From: Methyloterricola oryzae
GTDB taxonomy: Bacteria; Pseudomonadota; Gammaproteobacteria; Methylococcales; Methylococcaceae
Length of the DNA: 64,000 bases
Direction of reading: 5' to 3'
NCBI RefSeq assembly: GCF_000934725.1
Contig: NZ_JYNS01000001.1
Coordinates: 496,001-560,000, forward strand
Each line of letters opens with the position of its first letter. Within the stretch, counting starts at the first letter, position 1. The notes under the pieces were generated by a model, which saw only the letters and a program-made list of their open reading frames with translations, was not told the origin of the DNA and searched no databases. Positions 18,227 to 34,094 of the stretch are shown here, one piece after another. The position numbers and the translations under genes were made by a program.

Positions 18227-19354
18227 TCAAGCCATCAGGTTCACGAGAACCTGCTCGTAGATACGCGACAGCACGTCCAGATCCTCCACCGGCACATGCT
18301 CGTCGATCTTGTGGATGCTGCCGTTGAGCGGCCCCAGTTCCACCACCTGCGCGCCGGTGGGCGCGATGAAGCGGCCATCGGAGGTGCCGCCGCCGGTATC
18401 GGGCCGCGCCTTTTGGCCCGTCACGGCTTCCAGCGCCTGCTGCGTGGCCTCGATCAACTCCGGCGCGGTGGTCAGGAAAGGCGCGCCGGACAACCGCCAG
18501 CTCAATTCATAACGCAGGCCGTGTTTGTCGAGTATGGCGGTAACCCGACGCTTGATGTCCTCTTCCGTCAGCGCTGTGGAAAAGCGGAAATTGAACAGCA
18601 CCTCCAGTCGCCCCGGAATCACGTTCTCCGCCCCGGTGCCGGAATGGATGTTCGACACCTGAAAGCTGGTGGGCGGGAAAAATGCATTGCCCGTGTCCCA
18701 AACTTCCGCCGTGAGTTCCGCCAGGGCCGGCGCGAAGCGGTGGATGGGATTGTCGCCCTTCTCCGGGTAGGCCACGTGGGCCTGCACCCCGAACACCCGC
18801 AGCACGCCGCACAGCGATCCCCGCCGGCCCACGCGGATCGTATCGCCGAGCCGGTCGAAACTGGACGGCTCCCCTATCAGGCACCAGTCGATGGCTTCGC
18901 CCCGAGCCTGCAGGGTTTCGACGACCTTCACCACCCCGTAGGTGGCGGCTCCCTCCTCGTCGCTGGTGAGCATGACGGCGATGGAGCCGCGGTGGCCGGG
19001 ATGGGCCGCCACGAAACGCTCCAGGGCCGTCATCATGGCCGCCACCCCGGACTTCATGTCGGCGGCGCCGCGTCCGTAGAGTTTGCCGTCGCGGATCTCC
19101 GGCTCGAAGGGCGGCGAGGACCAGTCCTCCAGTGGCCCCGGCGGCACCACGTCGGTGTGCCCCAAAAAGACGAACAGGGGCACCTCGCTGCCCCGCCGCA
19201 GCCAGATGTTCTTGGTATCGCCGAAATTCAGCCACTCCACCTTGAAGCCCAGGGGTTCCAGGCGGGCGATGACCCGGTCCATGCAACCGGCGTCTTCAGG
19301 CGTGATGGACTCGCGGCGCATGAGGTCCAGGGTCAGATCGAGGGTCTGGGACAT
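18227..19354 (-). CDS. dapE: Succinyl-diaminopimelate desuccinylase
   Basis: Di-zinc hydrolase of the lysine/diaminopimelate pathway. It has 375 residues of the M20 type: metal ligands in FLGHTDVVPPG and GRGAADMKSG, catalytic Glu in TSDEEGAAT, metal ligand IGEPSS, and the C-terminal GSIHKIDEHV with the final His. Its ATG overlaps the stop of the upstream reductase gene by one base (TGATG), showing translational coupling. Confidence 0.96.
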   Translation of the reverse strand: MSQTLDLTLDLMRRESITPEDAGCMDRVIARLEPLGFKVEWLNFGDTKNIWLRRGSEVPLFVFLGHTDVVPPGPLEDWSSPPFEPEIRDGKLYGRGAADMKSGVAAMMTALERFVAAHPGHRGSIAVMLTSDEEGAATYGVVKVVETLQARGEAIDWCLIGEPSSFDRLGDTIRVGRRGSLCGVLRVFGVQAHVAYPEKGDNPIHRFAPALAELTAEVWDTGNAFFPPTSFQVSNIHSGTGAENVIPGRLEVLFNFRFSTALTEEDIKRRVTAILDKHGLRYELSWRLSGAPFLTTAPELIEATQQALEAVTGQKARPDTGGGTSDGRFIAPTGAQVVELGPLNGSIHKIDEHVPVEDLDVLSRIYEQVLVNLMA

Positions 19355-19695
19355 CACAGTTCGCTCGCGTAGGACTCAGGGGTGAAGCCGATCAGGGTCT
19401 TGCCGGCCGTCTCCAGCACGGGTCGCTTGATGACGCTGGGATGGTCCAGCATCAGTTGCAGGGCCTTGTCTCGGTCCAGGTTCTCGCGCTTTGCTTCGTC
19501 CAGCTTGCGCCAGGTGGTGCCGCGCCGGTTGAGAAGGGTCTCCCAGCCGAGGACGGCCTCGAAGCGTTCCAGCAAGGCGCGGTCCAGGCCGTCCACGCGG
19601 AAATCATGGAAGCGGTATTCGCGGCCGTTGCCCTCCAGCCAGGCGCGGGCCTTCTTCACCGTGTCGCAATTCTTGATGCCGTAGAGCGTGATCAT
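19354..19695 (-). CDS. yffB: ArsC/Spx-family reductase YffB
   Basis: 113 residues with a thioredoxin-like fold of the ArsC family. It has the single-cysteine active segment [12 protein letters not shown] at residues 5-16 and the C-terminal VIKRPVLE. The yffB-dapE pairing is common in proteobacteria. The YffB group reduces thiol substrates with glutathione rather than arsenate. The TGATG junction with dapE indicates one operon. Confidence 0.9.
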   Translation of the reverse strand: MITLYGIKNCDTVKKARAWLEGNGREYRFHDFRVDGLDRALLERFEAVLGWETLLNRRGTTWRKLDEAKRENLDRDKALQLMLDHPSVIKRPVLETAGKTLIGFTPESYASEL

Positions 19696-19793
19696 GGAAA
19701 TCGTGCAATGACAAAGGCCCGATTATACCCGATGGGCCCCACGAGCCGAGGCGTTATACTGCTTCGCAGACGCCACACATTGCCCTTGAGCCC

Positions 19794-23467
<3,674 letters not shown>

Positions 23468-23471
<4 letters not shown>

Positions 23472-23881
23472 TCCCAACCTACCGGCTGGTAGCCCCGCTC
23501 CTGCAGGCAGCGGTTGACGAAATTCTCGAAAGCAGGACTGCGCGCCGGCTTGCTGAATAGCCAGTACAACAGGCCGGAGGTGGCGCCGGAGGCGGCGCCA
23601 AAGGCTGAACCCGATGCGGCGGAGCCGACCACCGCACCGCCCACGGCCCCGGCGGCCGCACCCACGGCGGCGCCACCCGCGGTGCGCGCGGCCGCATCGC
23701 CAGCGCCGCTGCTGGAATCGGCGCCGGCGGCTTCCGCCATGCGGATGCAGTTATCGATGTCGAGTTGGGCGGTATCTTCGCCCACCGTCTTGAAATGCTC
23801 GTTGGGATAAAGGACGGGGCGGGTGGACGCGCAGCCGCCCAGCGCCAGGCCCATGCAGATTACCAAGGCCGCTCTGTTCAT
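23468..23881 (-). CDS. Glycine-zipper lipoprotein
   Basis: 137 residues with a lipoprotein signal (LALGGC, Cys17) and a central membrane-like glycine zipper of repeated Ala-Gly-Gly/Gly-xxx-Gly units (about 65-105), followed by a soluble tail with [14 protein letters not shown]. Similar proteins sit in the outer membrane or periplasm with unknown function. GGAGG lies five bases before the ATG at 23881. Its stop overlaps the stop of the convergent oxoprolinase gene by four bases. Confidence 0.83.
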
Positions 23882-23916
23882 GACACCTCCCAGAATTCGT
23901 CTGTCGTCATCAAGGG

Positions 23917-27195
<3,279 letters not shown>

Positions 27196-27199
27196 GGGC

Positions 27200-27772
27200 T
27201 CAGGGGGATGGCGTGGGGTTGAAGTCGCTGATGTCCGTGATGGTCAGTAGGAGCTTGCTATTCTCGCGGCCTTCGCCGAAGCCGAGGTCATCGCCATTGT
27301 CCAGCCGCCCGCGCACCTTGGCGAAAAACGGCGGCCCGAACTCACGGGCAAAGCGCAGGTTCATGCTCTTGTCCTTGGGCATCTTGAAGAAACCGTTGAA
27401 GCGCGAGTTAAACACGTTGCGATCCTCTTCCACCAAAAATTTGGAGAGGTGCTTGTTGATGACGTTCTTGCCACCCATGGCGAGCATGGCCAGGAAGGTG
27501 TCGTTGGCCTGTTCGACGAAGCCCAGGTGATTGACGCTGACGATGCCGACCGGCACTTGGTTATAGAGAAAATGATAGCGGTCGCGGGAATCCACCAGTT
27601 CCCGCTGGGCCAGGCGCAATTCCTCGTTTTGCATCTGCAGTTCCACCTGGTAGATCTGCAGGTCGTAAAACAGCCTCTGGATCTCCTCGGGCGTAATGCC
27701 GCTCAACTCCTGCGGCGTGAAATCAATGATTTGCTCCGCTTTTCGCTTGAGTTCCAGGGTTGCCTTATCCAT
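27200..27772 (-). CDS. PAS-domain protein, partner of the CheB-CheR fusion
   Basis: 190 residues: an N-terminal helical region (KRKAEQIIDFTPQELSGITPEEIQRLFYDLQIYQVELQMQNEELR) of the kind that precedes PAS domains in CheB/CheR-PAS proteins, then one PAS domain (about 68-185). No output domain follows. It sits directly upstream of the fusion gene (gap four bases), so it was probably split from, or works with, that protein. Confidence 0.85.
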   Translation of the reverse strand: MDKATLELKRKAEQIIDFTPQELSGITPEEIQRLFYDLQIYQVELQMQNEELRLAQRELVDSRDRYHFLYNQVPVGIVSVNHLGFVEQANDTFLAMLAMGGKNVINKHLSKFLVEEDRNVFNSRFNGFFKMPKDKSMNLRFAREFGPPFFAKVRGRLDNGDDLGFGEGRENSKLLLTITDISDFNPTPSP

Positions 27773-28066
27773 ACGAGGTCTTTAAGTGAGGGAGGTTACT
27801 ACTCGAGGCGCATTCGCCCAATTCCAATCGATGATGCGCCGGACCGATAAGCCCGTCAAGCCAGGCGAGAAACGGGAATGTCCGATTGCGGGCTGTTGGT
27901 GCGGGCGAGCCGATAGCTTCGGCTAATGAAAATTCGGCCGGGTAATAATCCCTTTATCTGCACTTGACCCTGGCATACCATCCGTGGCACCGGCTCGGCC
28001 CTTCGCAACATGGCACGGCAAGCCGGCCCCCTCACCTTTAGATCCTTCTTGCACAGGGAGCCCAGC
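27773..28066. other. Divergent intergenic region
   Basis: Nearly 300 bases between the PAS gene and the DUF900 hydrolase. A partial -24/-12 like sequence (TGGCAC with GGC twelve bases on) occurs at 27985-28000 but lacks the TTGC element, so it is not called. Otherwise nothing recognisable was seen. Confidence 0.4.
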
Positions 28067-29044
28067 ATGACCACCCTCTACTTCGCCACCAATCGCAAGC
28101 CCAATCGCGCCAACAAACCCACCGATTTCGGCGCCGGCTTTTCCAGCACGGACCTAGGCGACCTCCGTTTCGGGCGGGCCAACGTCAACGCAGGCAAACT
28201 GGATGATGCCAGCATCCAAGTGCTGCCGGACAATCCGCGCCAGGGTTCGCAGGCCCTGTTCACGGAACTGCGGCAGGCCATGAAGGCGGACCGGGCGGAT
28301 TCGCTGGTATTCATCCACGGCTTCAATGTCTCCTTCCGCGACGCCATGGAATCGGCCGGCCTGCTCTCGGACAGCTATGCCCGCGTCTCGGGCAGCCAGT
28401 ACCGGCCCAATGTATTCGTTTTCTCCTGGCCCTCCGATGGCAAGCTAACCAACTATGCCAATGACCGGCACGATGCCGAGGCCTCCGGCTACGCCTTTGC
28501 CAGGGGCCTGATGAAGCTGTCCAAGTTCCTGCAAGAGACGCCGGCGGCGGAGAACTGTCAGCGCCGCATCAACCTGATCGCCCACAGCATGGGCAACTAT
28601 GTGCTGCGCCATGCCTTGCAGCAGGCGCGCAAGATCGCGGGGGCGGCGCCGCTCAACCGCATCTTCGATGAAATCGTGCTCGCAGCCGCCGACGAGGACA
28701 ACGATGCCTTCGAACTCGATCACAAGCTGGCGCGCCTGCCCGAACTGGCTCAGCGCATCACGGTGTATTTCAACAACGGCGACTTGGCCTTGACGGTGAG
28801 CGACAGCACCAAGGGCAACCCGGACCGGCTCGGCCACGACGGCCCCCGCAAACCCCTGGAACTACCCGCCAAAGTGGTCGCGGTGGATGCCAGCGGCGTG
28901 GTGACCGGGGTCAGCGAGCACTCGTATTTCCAGGATCATGACCGGGTCGCCCGGGACATCGTGTCCGTGCTGCAAGGCGAGCGTTCGGAGAAGATCAAGT
29001 CACGGGAATACATCCCGCACGCCAACAAGTTCCGCCTGGTTTGA
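28067..29044 (+). CDS. DUF900-type alpha/beta hydrolase
   Basis: 325 residues. It has the oxyanion-type strand LVFIHGFNVSFRDA and the nucleophile elbow LIAHSMGNYVLRHAL (Ser in AHSMG), typical of the DUF900 alpha/beta hydrolases. A late Asp/His pair fits EHSYFQDHD. No signal peptide is present. The substrate is unknown; esterase or lipase-like activity is inferred. AGGGAG lies six bases before the ATG at 28067. Confidence 0.85.
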   Translation: MTTLYFATNRKPNRANKPTDFGAGFSSTDLGDLRFGRANVNAGKLDDASIQVLPDNPRQGSQALFTELRQAMKADRADSLVFIHGFNVSFRDAMESAGLLSDSYARVSGSQYRPNVFVFSWPSDGKLTNYANDRHDAEASGYAFARGLMKLSKFLQETPAAENCQRRINLIAHSMGNYVLRHALQQARKIAGAAPLNRIFDEIVLAAADEDNDAFELDHKLARLPELAQRITVYFNNGDLALTVSDSTKGNPDRLGHDGPRKPLELPAKVVAVDASGVVTGVSEHSYFQDHDRVARDIVSVLQGERSEKIKSREYIPHANKFRLV

Positions 29045-29051
29045 CGCCGCC

Positions 29052-30044
29052 TTAAACGTGGTAGGGCGAAGCGGCCCAGGCCTTTATTATGGCGGTGTCA
29101 CGCTCGGGCAGGTAGGCATAATCCTTGGCCAGATCGCGGTGCACCGCCTCCGCCACATGAGACGAAACCAGGCCCTTGAGCATGTAGAAGAACCAGGCGA
29201 AAGGATAGCCGGCCTGGTGGTCGAAGCGACTAATGAGGGTCGCCAGCGCCTTGCCGCGCTTGCCCTCCGGGCTCTCCAGCCGCGGAATCTCCCGTGAACG
29301 GTTGTTGACCACCTCCACGTTCATCACCTGCTCCCCGTGCCGGCCCAGATGCTGGGACAGGCGCAGGCTCCAGTCGCTGCAGAACGCCCGGGCCTGGCCG
29401 GCGCTGCTGGCATTCCAGTCGTCCATCATGCGCTGCGCCGGATGACGGTCGGCGCGGTGCCGGGCCAATTCCTGCATGAACAGCGCGACCTCGGTCTTGC
29501 GGCGGTAGGTGTAGCGCGGTGCGCCCACGGCGAACGGCCGCACCTTGATCGGCTCGATGGGATCTATCAGCTCTTCCAGATCGTCCGGCGGATTCTCCTC
29601 GTCGATCAGGTAGCGCTGCGCCATTTCCTGGGTGCGGTCCACCTCGATCTGCACGAAGTCCTCGGCGCGGCTCCCGGTGGGCGCCACTAGGTACAGGCTG
29701 ACGCCCTGATGCTGGGTCGCCAGGAAGTTCTCCTCGGCGCAGTGATCCAGGAGGGTATTGAGGTCCTGTCCACACTCGATGTAGGTACGTTCGGCCCACT
29801 CGCCCAGGTCGGCGGCAACGCGGGTACCGTCCGACTTAACCACGCCGCCGAGCCGATACCATTCATGCCCCTGACGGGCAATGGCAAGATCGTATTCGGG
29901 ATACGTCCTGCGCAGTCGATCCAGCAGGATGCCGTCGTCGGCACCGGCGAGAGTTTCCTTGCACAGTTTGTTGAGCAATTGCCCGTCGAATCGGGAAGCG
30001 GGGATCTCCATACCCGCCGCGTCCGCCTGCCTGAGTTCGGTCAT
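29052..30044 (-). CDS. Hypothetical protein divergent from the rnf operon
   Basis: 330 residues, soluble, acidic, with no recognised domain, signal or transmembrane segment. There is a hydrophobic, aromatic stretch near the C-terminus (GYPFAWFFYMLKG). The ATG at 30044 is preferred since AAGAGGT is seven bases upstream; the ATG at 30050 abuts it. It shares the 300-base intergenic region containing two NifA sites with rnfA, so co-regulation is possible, though no -24/-12 element was seen on its strand. It is convergent with the DUF900 gene. Confidence 0.75.
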   Translation of the reverse strand: MTELRQADAAGMEIPASRFDGQLLNKLCKETLAGADDGILLDRLRRTYPEYDLAIARQGHEWYRLGGVVKSDGTRVAADLGEWAERTYIECGQDLNTLLDHCAEENFLATQHQGVSLYLVAPTGSRAEDFVQIEVDRTQEMAQRYLIDEENPPDDLEELIDPIEPIKVRPFAVGAPRYTYRRKTEVALFMQELARHRADRHPAQRMMDDWNASSAGQARAFCSDWSLRLSQHLGRHGEQVMNVEVVNNRSREIPRLESPEGKRGKALATLISRFDHQAGYPFAWFFYMLKGLVSSHVAEAVHRDLAKDYAYLPERDTAIIKAWAASPYHV

Positions 30045-30182
30045 CGTCATACCTCTTGAAACTGGGAGCCTGCGCCTGGGCGCGCGCGGTTCAAATTAGC
30101 ACGGCGGCACCCGGTCCGTACATTCCATTTCAACACGGGCTGTGATGTTTTTTAAGGCCCTGCCCACGCGTAATTCCCACAT

Positions 30183-30198
30183 TGTTGGAAAGGTAACA
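30183..30198 (+). promoter_or_regulatory. NifA upstream activator site 1 (TGT-N10-ACA)
   Basis: Exact match to the NifA-binding consensus: TGT TGGAAAGGTA ACA. It lies about 120 bases upstream of the -24 element of the rnf promoter and 39 bases, centre to centre, from a second site. Confidence 0.8.
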
Positions 30199-30221
30199 AA
30201 GCCCCACAAAACCCCGCTCCA

Positions 30222-30237
30222 TGTAATTTTTGCGACA
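30222..30237 (+). promoter_or_regulatory. NifA upstream activator site 2 (TGT-N10-ACA)
   Basis: Exact TGT AATTTTTGCG ACA match to the NifA consensus, 80 bases upstream of the -24 element. With site 1 it forms a pair at the normal distance for enhancer-bound NifA acting by looping. Confidence 0.82.
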
Positions 30238-30316
30238 AGCACGACAGCGCCTCGCTGCGCACTCTCCCGCCTCCAAATCCTCACGATTCATTGGGTTTAG
30301 AAACGGGCCGGTGGCC

Positions 30317-30332
30317 TGGCATGTCTGCTGCA
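30317..30332 (+). promoter_or_regulatory. Sigma-54 (-24/-12) promoter of the rnf operon
   Basis: TGGCATGTCTGCTGCA fits TGGCACG-N4-TTGCW with GG and GC correctly 12 bases apart. It is 35 bases before the rnfA start. With the two TGT-N10-ACA sites upstream this indicates NifA/RpoN control. Confidence 0.85.
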
Positions 30333-30366
30333 TAAACCCTCACAACCCCTGTGAGGAAAGGCGAGA

Positions 30367-30948
30367 GTGAGCGACTACCTGATGCTGCTGCTGGGCACCG
30401 CCCTGGTGAATAACGTGGTGCTGGTCAAGTTCCTCGGCCTGTGCCCGTTCATGGGCGTGTCCAAAAAACTGGACTCGGCCATCGGCATGGGTTTCGCCAC
30501 CACCTTCGTGCTGACCCTGACCGCGGTTGCCAGCTGGTTCATCGAGCACTACATCCTGGCGCCCCTGGAAATCGGTTTCCTGCGCATCCTGTCATTCATC
30601 CTGGTGATTGCCGCCGTGGTGCAGTTCACCGAGATGGTCGTCCGCAAGACCAGTCCGGTGCTCTACCAGGTGCTCGGCATCTTCCTGCCGCTCATCACCA
30701 CCAACTGCGCGGTGCTGGGCGTGGCCCTGCTCAATATCCAGCAGGAATACGATTTTCTCCACAGCGCCCTGTTCGGTTTCGGCTCGGCCCTGGGCTTCAC
30801 CCTGGTGATGATGATTTTCGCCGGCATCCGCGAGCGCCTGGCCTTGATGAGCGTGCCCGAGGCCTTCTCGGGCACGCCCATCGCTTTTATTACGGCGGGC
30901 ATTCTGTCCCTGGCGTTCATGGGTTTTGCGGGCTTGAACACACATTAA
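30367..30948 (+). CDS. rnfA: Electron transport complex subunit RnfA
   Basis: Six-helix integral membrane subunit (193 residues) of the Rnf ion-motive ferredoxin:NAD oxidoreductase. It has the conserved [20 protein letters not shown] and [16 protein letters not shown] segments, whose cysteines hold the buried iron-sulfur centre between RnfA and RnfE. The GTG start follows AGGAAAG. It is the first gene after the NifA/sigma-54 promoter. Confidence 0.97.
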   Translation: MSDYLMLLLGTALVNNVVLVKFLGLCPFMGVSKKLDSAIGMGFATTFVLTLTAVASWFIEHYILAPLEIGFLRILSFILVIAAVVQFTEMVVRKTSPVLYQVLGIFLPLITTNCAVLGVALLNIQQEYDFLHSALFGFGSALGFTLVMMIFAGIRERLALMSVPEAFSGTPIAFITAGILSLAFMGFAGLNTH

Positions 30949-30970
30949 TCCACGCAGGAAAGGAAAGCAG

Positions 30971-31519
30971 ATGTACATACTTTTCGCCATTATTGCTCTA
31001 ACCGGCATGGGATTGGGCCTCGGCTTCCTGCTCGGGGCCGCCGCCCGTTACTTCAAGGTCGAGGCGAATCCGCTCATCGAGGAGATCGAGGCCCTGATGC
31101 CCGGCTCCCAATGCGCGCAGTGCGGCTATCCGGGATGCCGGCCCGCAGCCGAGGCCCTGGTGGCCGGCGAGGCGCCGCCCACACTCTGCCCGCCGGGCGG
31201 TCGCGCCCTGGCCGAGCAACTGGCCAACAAGCTGTCCCTGGATCTGGACCTCTCCGACATGGAGGATCAGGTGCCCATGGTGGCGCGGGTGGACGAAACC
31301 AACTGCATCGGCTGCGCGCGCTGCTACAAGGTCTGTCCCACCGACGCACTGGTGGGCGCGCCCAAGCAGATTCACGCCGTGGTGGCGGATGCCTGCATCG
31401 CCTGCGCCAAATGCGTGGATGTGTGCCCCACGGAATGTCTGCGCCTGCACCCAGTTAAAGTGACCCTGCGCAACTGGCGCTGGCCCAATCCTGAAGTCGT
31501 GACCGCCAAGGCAGCCTGA
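30971..31519 (+). CDS. rnfB: Rnf complex ferredoxin subunit RnfB
   Basis: 182 residues. One N-terminal membrane anchor (ALTGMGLGLGFLLGAAA) is followed by a 4Fe-4S domain (CAQCGYPGC with later TLCPPGG) and two bacterial ferredoxin clusters (CIGCARCYKVCP, CIACAKCVDVCP). It exchanges electrons with soluble ferredoxin. It lies between rnfA and rnfC. Confidence 0.97.
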   Translation: MYILFAIIALTGMGLGLGFLLGAAARYFKVEANPLIEEIEALMPGSQCAQCGYPGCRPAAEALVAGEAPPTLCPPGGRALAEQLANKLSLDLDLSDMEDQVPMVARVDETNCIGCARCYKVCPTDALVGAPKQIHAVVADACIACAKCVDVCPTECLRLHPVKVTLRNWRWPNPEVVTAKAA

Positions 31520-31521
31520 CC

Positions 31522-33018
31522 ATGTTGCCCTTCGACATCGCATCGCTCTGGTCGCGCAAGAAGATTCGCGGCGGAGTCCATCCGGAACCGCGCAAGGGCG
31601 CCACGGCCGACCAGACCATCGACACGGCCTTCCCCCTGCCCAAGATGCTGTACCTGCCCTTGCAGCAGCATGTGGGCCAGCCCGCCGAACCGGTCGTCAA
31701 GGTGGGCGAGCGCGTCCTTAAAGGCCAACTCCTTGCCGGCAGCCAGGGCAAGATCTCCGCACCCATCCATGCGCCCACCTCGGGGATCATTTTAGACATC
31801 ATGGATTATCCGGCGGCCCACCCTTCCGCCCTGCCCACGCCGACCCTGCTGCTGGAACCCGATGGCGAGGATCAGTGGATCGAGGGCATCGGTGAAATTG
31901 ATCCCTTCAGCCTGAGTCCCGCGGAGATCGCCGATCGCGTGGGTGCTGCGGGCGTGGTGGGCATGGGCGGTGCCGCATTTCCCTCGGCGGTGAAGCTCAA
32001 CCTGGGCCGCAAGACCCGCATCCAGACGCTGCTCATCAACGGCGGCGAGTGTGAACCTTATCTGACCTGCGACGACCGCCTCATGCGCGAGCGCGCCGCC
32101 GACATCGTCGATGGCATCCGCATCATGCTGCGCGCCCTGGAATGCCGTCATGCCATCGTCGGAATCGAGGACAACAAGCCCGAAGCCTATGACACCATGC
32201 GCGAAGCCGCCAAGGGCTTCGGTCAGATCGAGATCACCCTGGTGCCCTCGCTCTATCCCATGGGCTGGGACAAGCAGTTGATCGGCTATTTGACCGACAA
32301 GGAGGTCCCGGCCGGCGGGCGCTCCGCCGATGTGGGCGTGCTCATGCACAACGTAGGCACCGCCTACGCCATCCAGCAGGCCATTCGCTTCAACAAGCCG
32401 CTGGTAAGCCGGGTCATCACCGTCAGCGGCGAAGCGGTGGCGGCGCCACGCAACGTGGAAGCCCCCATCGGCACGCCTCTGGCGGACCTTTTGGCCTACT
32501 GCGGGCACCAGAGCGGGGCCACGGCGCGCTATGTCATGGGCGGCCCCATGATGGGCGACCTGCTGCCGCACGCCAATGTCCCCTTGGTGAAAGGCGCCAC
32601 CGGCATCCTGGCGCTGACCGAGGGCGAGGTCGCCGCTTCCGACGCCAAGGCCTGCATCCGCTGTTCGCGCTGCGTCTCGGCCTGTCCCGCGGGCCTGCTG
32701 CCCCTGGAAATGATGACGCGCATCCGCGCCGGCCAACTGGAGGGCGCCGTCAACTATGGCCTGAAGGATTGCATCAGCTGCGGCTCCTGCTCCTATGTCT
32801 GTCCATCGCAGATTCCCCTGGTGCACTACTTCAAGTACGCCAGCGGCGAACTGGTGGCGCGCCAGCAGGCCCAGCACAAGTCGGAACAGACCAAGAAGCT
32901 GGCCGAAGAGAAGCAGGCCCGCATCGACCGCTACAAGCAAGAACAGGCGGCGGCAGCCGCCGCGCGTAAGGCGGCCCGCGAGCAGCAGCAGAAAAAGAAG
33001 ACTGAGGAAGCGGCATGA
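31522..33018 (+). CDS. rnfC: Rnf complex NADH-side subunit RnfC
   Basis: Soluble 498-residue subunit holding the NADH/FMN site (GMGGAAFPSAVKLN, INGGECEPYLTCDDRLM) and two 4Fe-4S clusters (CIRCSRCVSACP, CISCGSCSYVCP). It lacks the very long Ala/Lys C-terminal repeat of E. coli RsxC and keeps only a short charged tail (QEQAAAAAARKAAREQQQKK). That fits the Rnf1 type of nitrogen fixers. It overlaps rnfD by four bases (ATGA). Confidence 0.97.
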   Translation: MLPFDIASLWSRKKIRGGVHPEPRKGATADQTIDTAFPLPKMLYLPLQQHVGQPAEPVVKVGERVLKGQLLAGSQGKISAPIHAPTSGIILDIMDYPAAHPSALPTPTLLLEPDGEDQWIEGIGEIDPFSLSPAEIADRVGAAGVVGMGGAAFPSAVKLNLGRKTRIQTLLINGGECEPYLTCDDRLMRERAADIVDGIRIMLRALECRHAIVGIEDNKPEAYDTMREAAKGFGQIEITLVPSLYPMGWDKQLIGYLTDKEVPAGGRSADVGVLMHNVGTAYAIQQAIRFNKPLVSRVITVSGEAVAAPRNVEAPIGTPLADLLAYCGHQSGATARYVMGGPMMGDLLPHANVPLVKGATGILALTEGEVAASDAKACIRCSRCVSACPAGLLPLEMMTRIRAGQLEGAVNYGLKDCISCGSCSYVCPSQIPLVHYFKYASGELVARQQAQHKSEQTKKLAEEKQARIDRYKQEQAAAAAARKAAREQQQKKKTEEAA

Positions 33019-34094
33019 GCGCGCCAATGTTAAGCGCGCCCTTCGCCCGGGCGGACAGCCAGGTCCAGGCCATCATGAAGCGCGTGATGCTGGCCCTGGC
33101 GCCGGCCACCGCGTTCGGCGTGTTCATTTTCGGCTGGCCGGCTCTCCTGCTGCTAGCCGTCACCATCCTCTCCGCCCTCCTGTTCGAGGCCCTGTGCCTG
33201 ATGTTGTGCGGCAGGCCCGTCCGCGCCACCTTGCTGGACGGATCGGCCCTGCTCTCCGGCTGGCTCACGGCCATGACCCTGCCCCCTTGGGCGCCCTGGT
33301 GGATCGGCGTAGTGGGCGCCGCCATCGCCATCGTGCTGGGCAAGCAGGTCTATGGCGGCCTGGGGCAGAACCTCTTTAACCCGGCCATGCTTGCCCGCGT
33401 CGCCCTGCTGGTCTCGTTCCCCCTGGAGATGACTACCTGGGTGCACCCCACGCCGCTGTTCTCGTCCTTGGCGCCTGGACTGCCGGATAGCCTGGCCATC
33501 ACCTTCTCCGGGGCCGCTGCCCCGGACGGCATGACCGGCGCAACCCTGATCGGACACATCAAGACCGAGTTCTCCCAGGGACACGGCCTGAGTGAGGCCC
33601 TTGCCGCGGGCCATTATCATTTCCTCAAGTCCTTTCTGGGCTGGACCAGCGGCAGCCTGGGCGAAACCTCGGCCCTGCTGATCCTGCTGGGCGGCTTGTG
33701 GATGTTGAAGCAGCAGATCATCTCCTGGCAAATCCCAGTTTCCATGCTGGGGACGGTGTTCTTTCTCGCATGCGTGTTCACCCTGGCGGATGGCGAGCGC
33801 TATCCGGGGCCGCTGTTCCACCTGACCTCCGGCGCCCTAATGCTGTGCGCCTTCTTCATCGCCACGGATTACGTGACCTCCCCCAACAGCCCCTGGGGAC
33901 AAATCATCTTCGGTTCCGGCTGCGGCCTGATCATCTTTACCATCCGCACTTGGGGCGCTTATCCGGAAGGCGCCGGCTTCGCCGTGCTGCTGATGAATTC
34001 CCTGACCCCGGTCATCGATCACTACGTGCGGCCCCGGATCTATGGCCGTGACCGTACGGGCCGGCCCCTGGACCTGGCGGAGCCTAAGAAATGA
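33015..34094 (+). CDS. rnfD: Rnf complex membrane subunit RnfD
   Basis: 359-residue integral membrane subunit. It has the covalent-FMN threonine region DGMTGATLIG and the family strings GLGQNLFNPAML and TDYVTSPNSPWGQIIFG. It overlaps rnfC and rnfG by four bases each, so it is translationally coupled. Confidence 0.96.
   Translation: MSAPMLSAPFARADSQVQAIMKRVMLALAPATAFGVFIFGWPALLLLAVTILSALLFEALCLMLCGRPVRATLLDGSALLSGWLTAMTLPPWAPWWIGVVGAAIAIVLGKQVYGGLGQNLFNPAMLARVALLVSFPLEMTTWVHPTPLFSSLAPGLPDSLAITFSGAAAPDGMTGATLIGHIKTEFSQGHGLSEALAAGHYHFLKSFLGWTSGSLGETSALLILLGGLWMLKQQIISWQIPVSMLGTVFFLACVFTLADGERYPGPLFHLTSGALMLCAFFIATDYVTSPNSPWGQIIFGSGCGLIIFTIRTWGAYPEGAGFAVLLMNSLTPVIDHYVRPRIYGRDRTGRPLDLAEPKK

Noticed and set aside
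27985-28000. Sigma-54-like sequence before the DUF900 hydrolase
   Set aside because: The -24 half matches (TGGCAC) but the -12 half lacks TTGC, and no activator site was found upstream.
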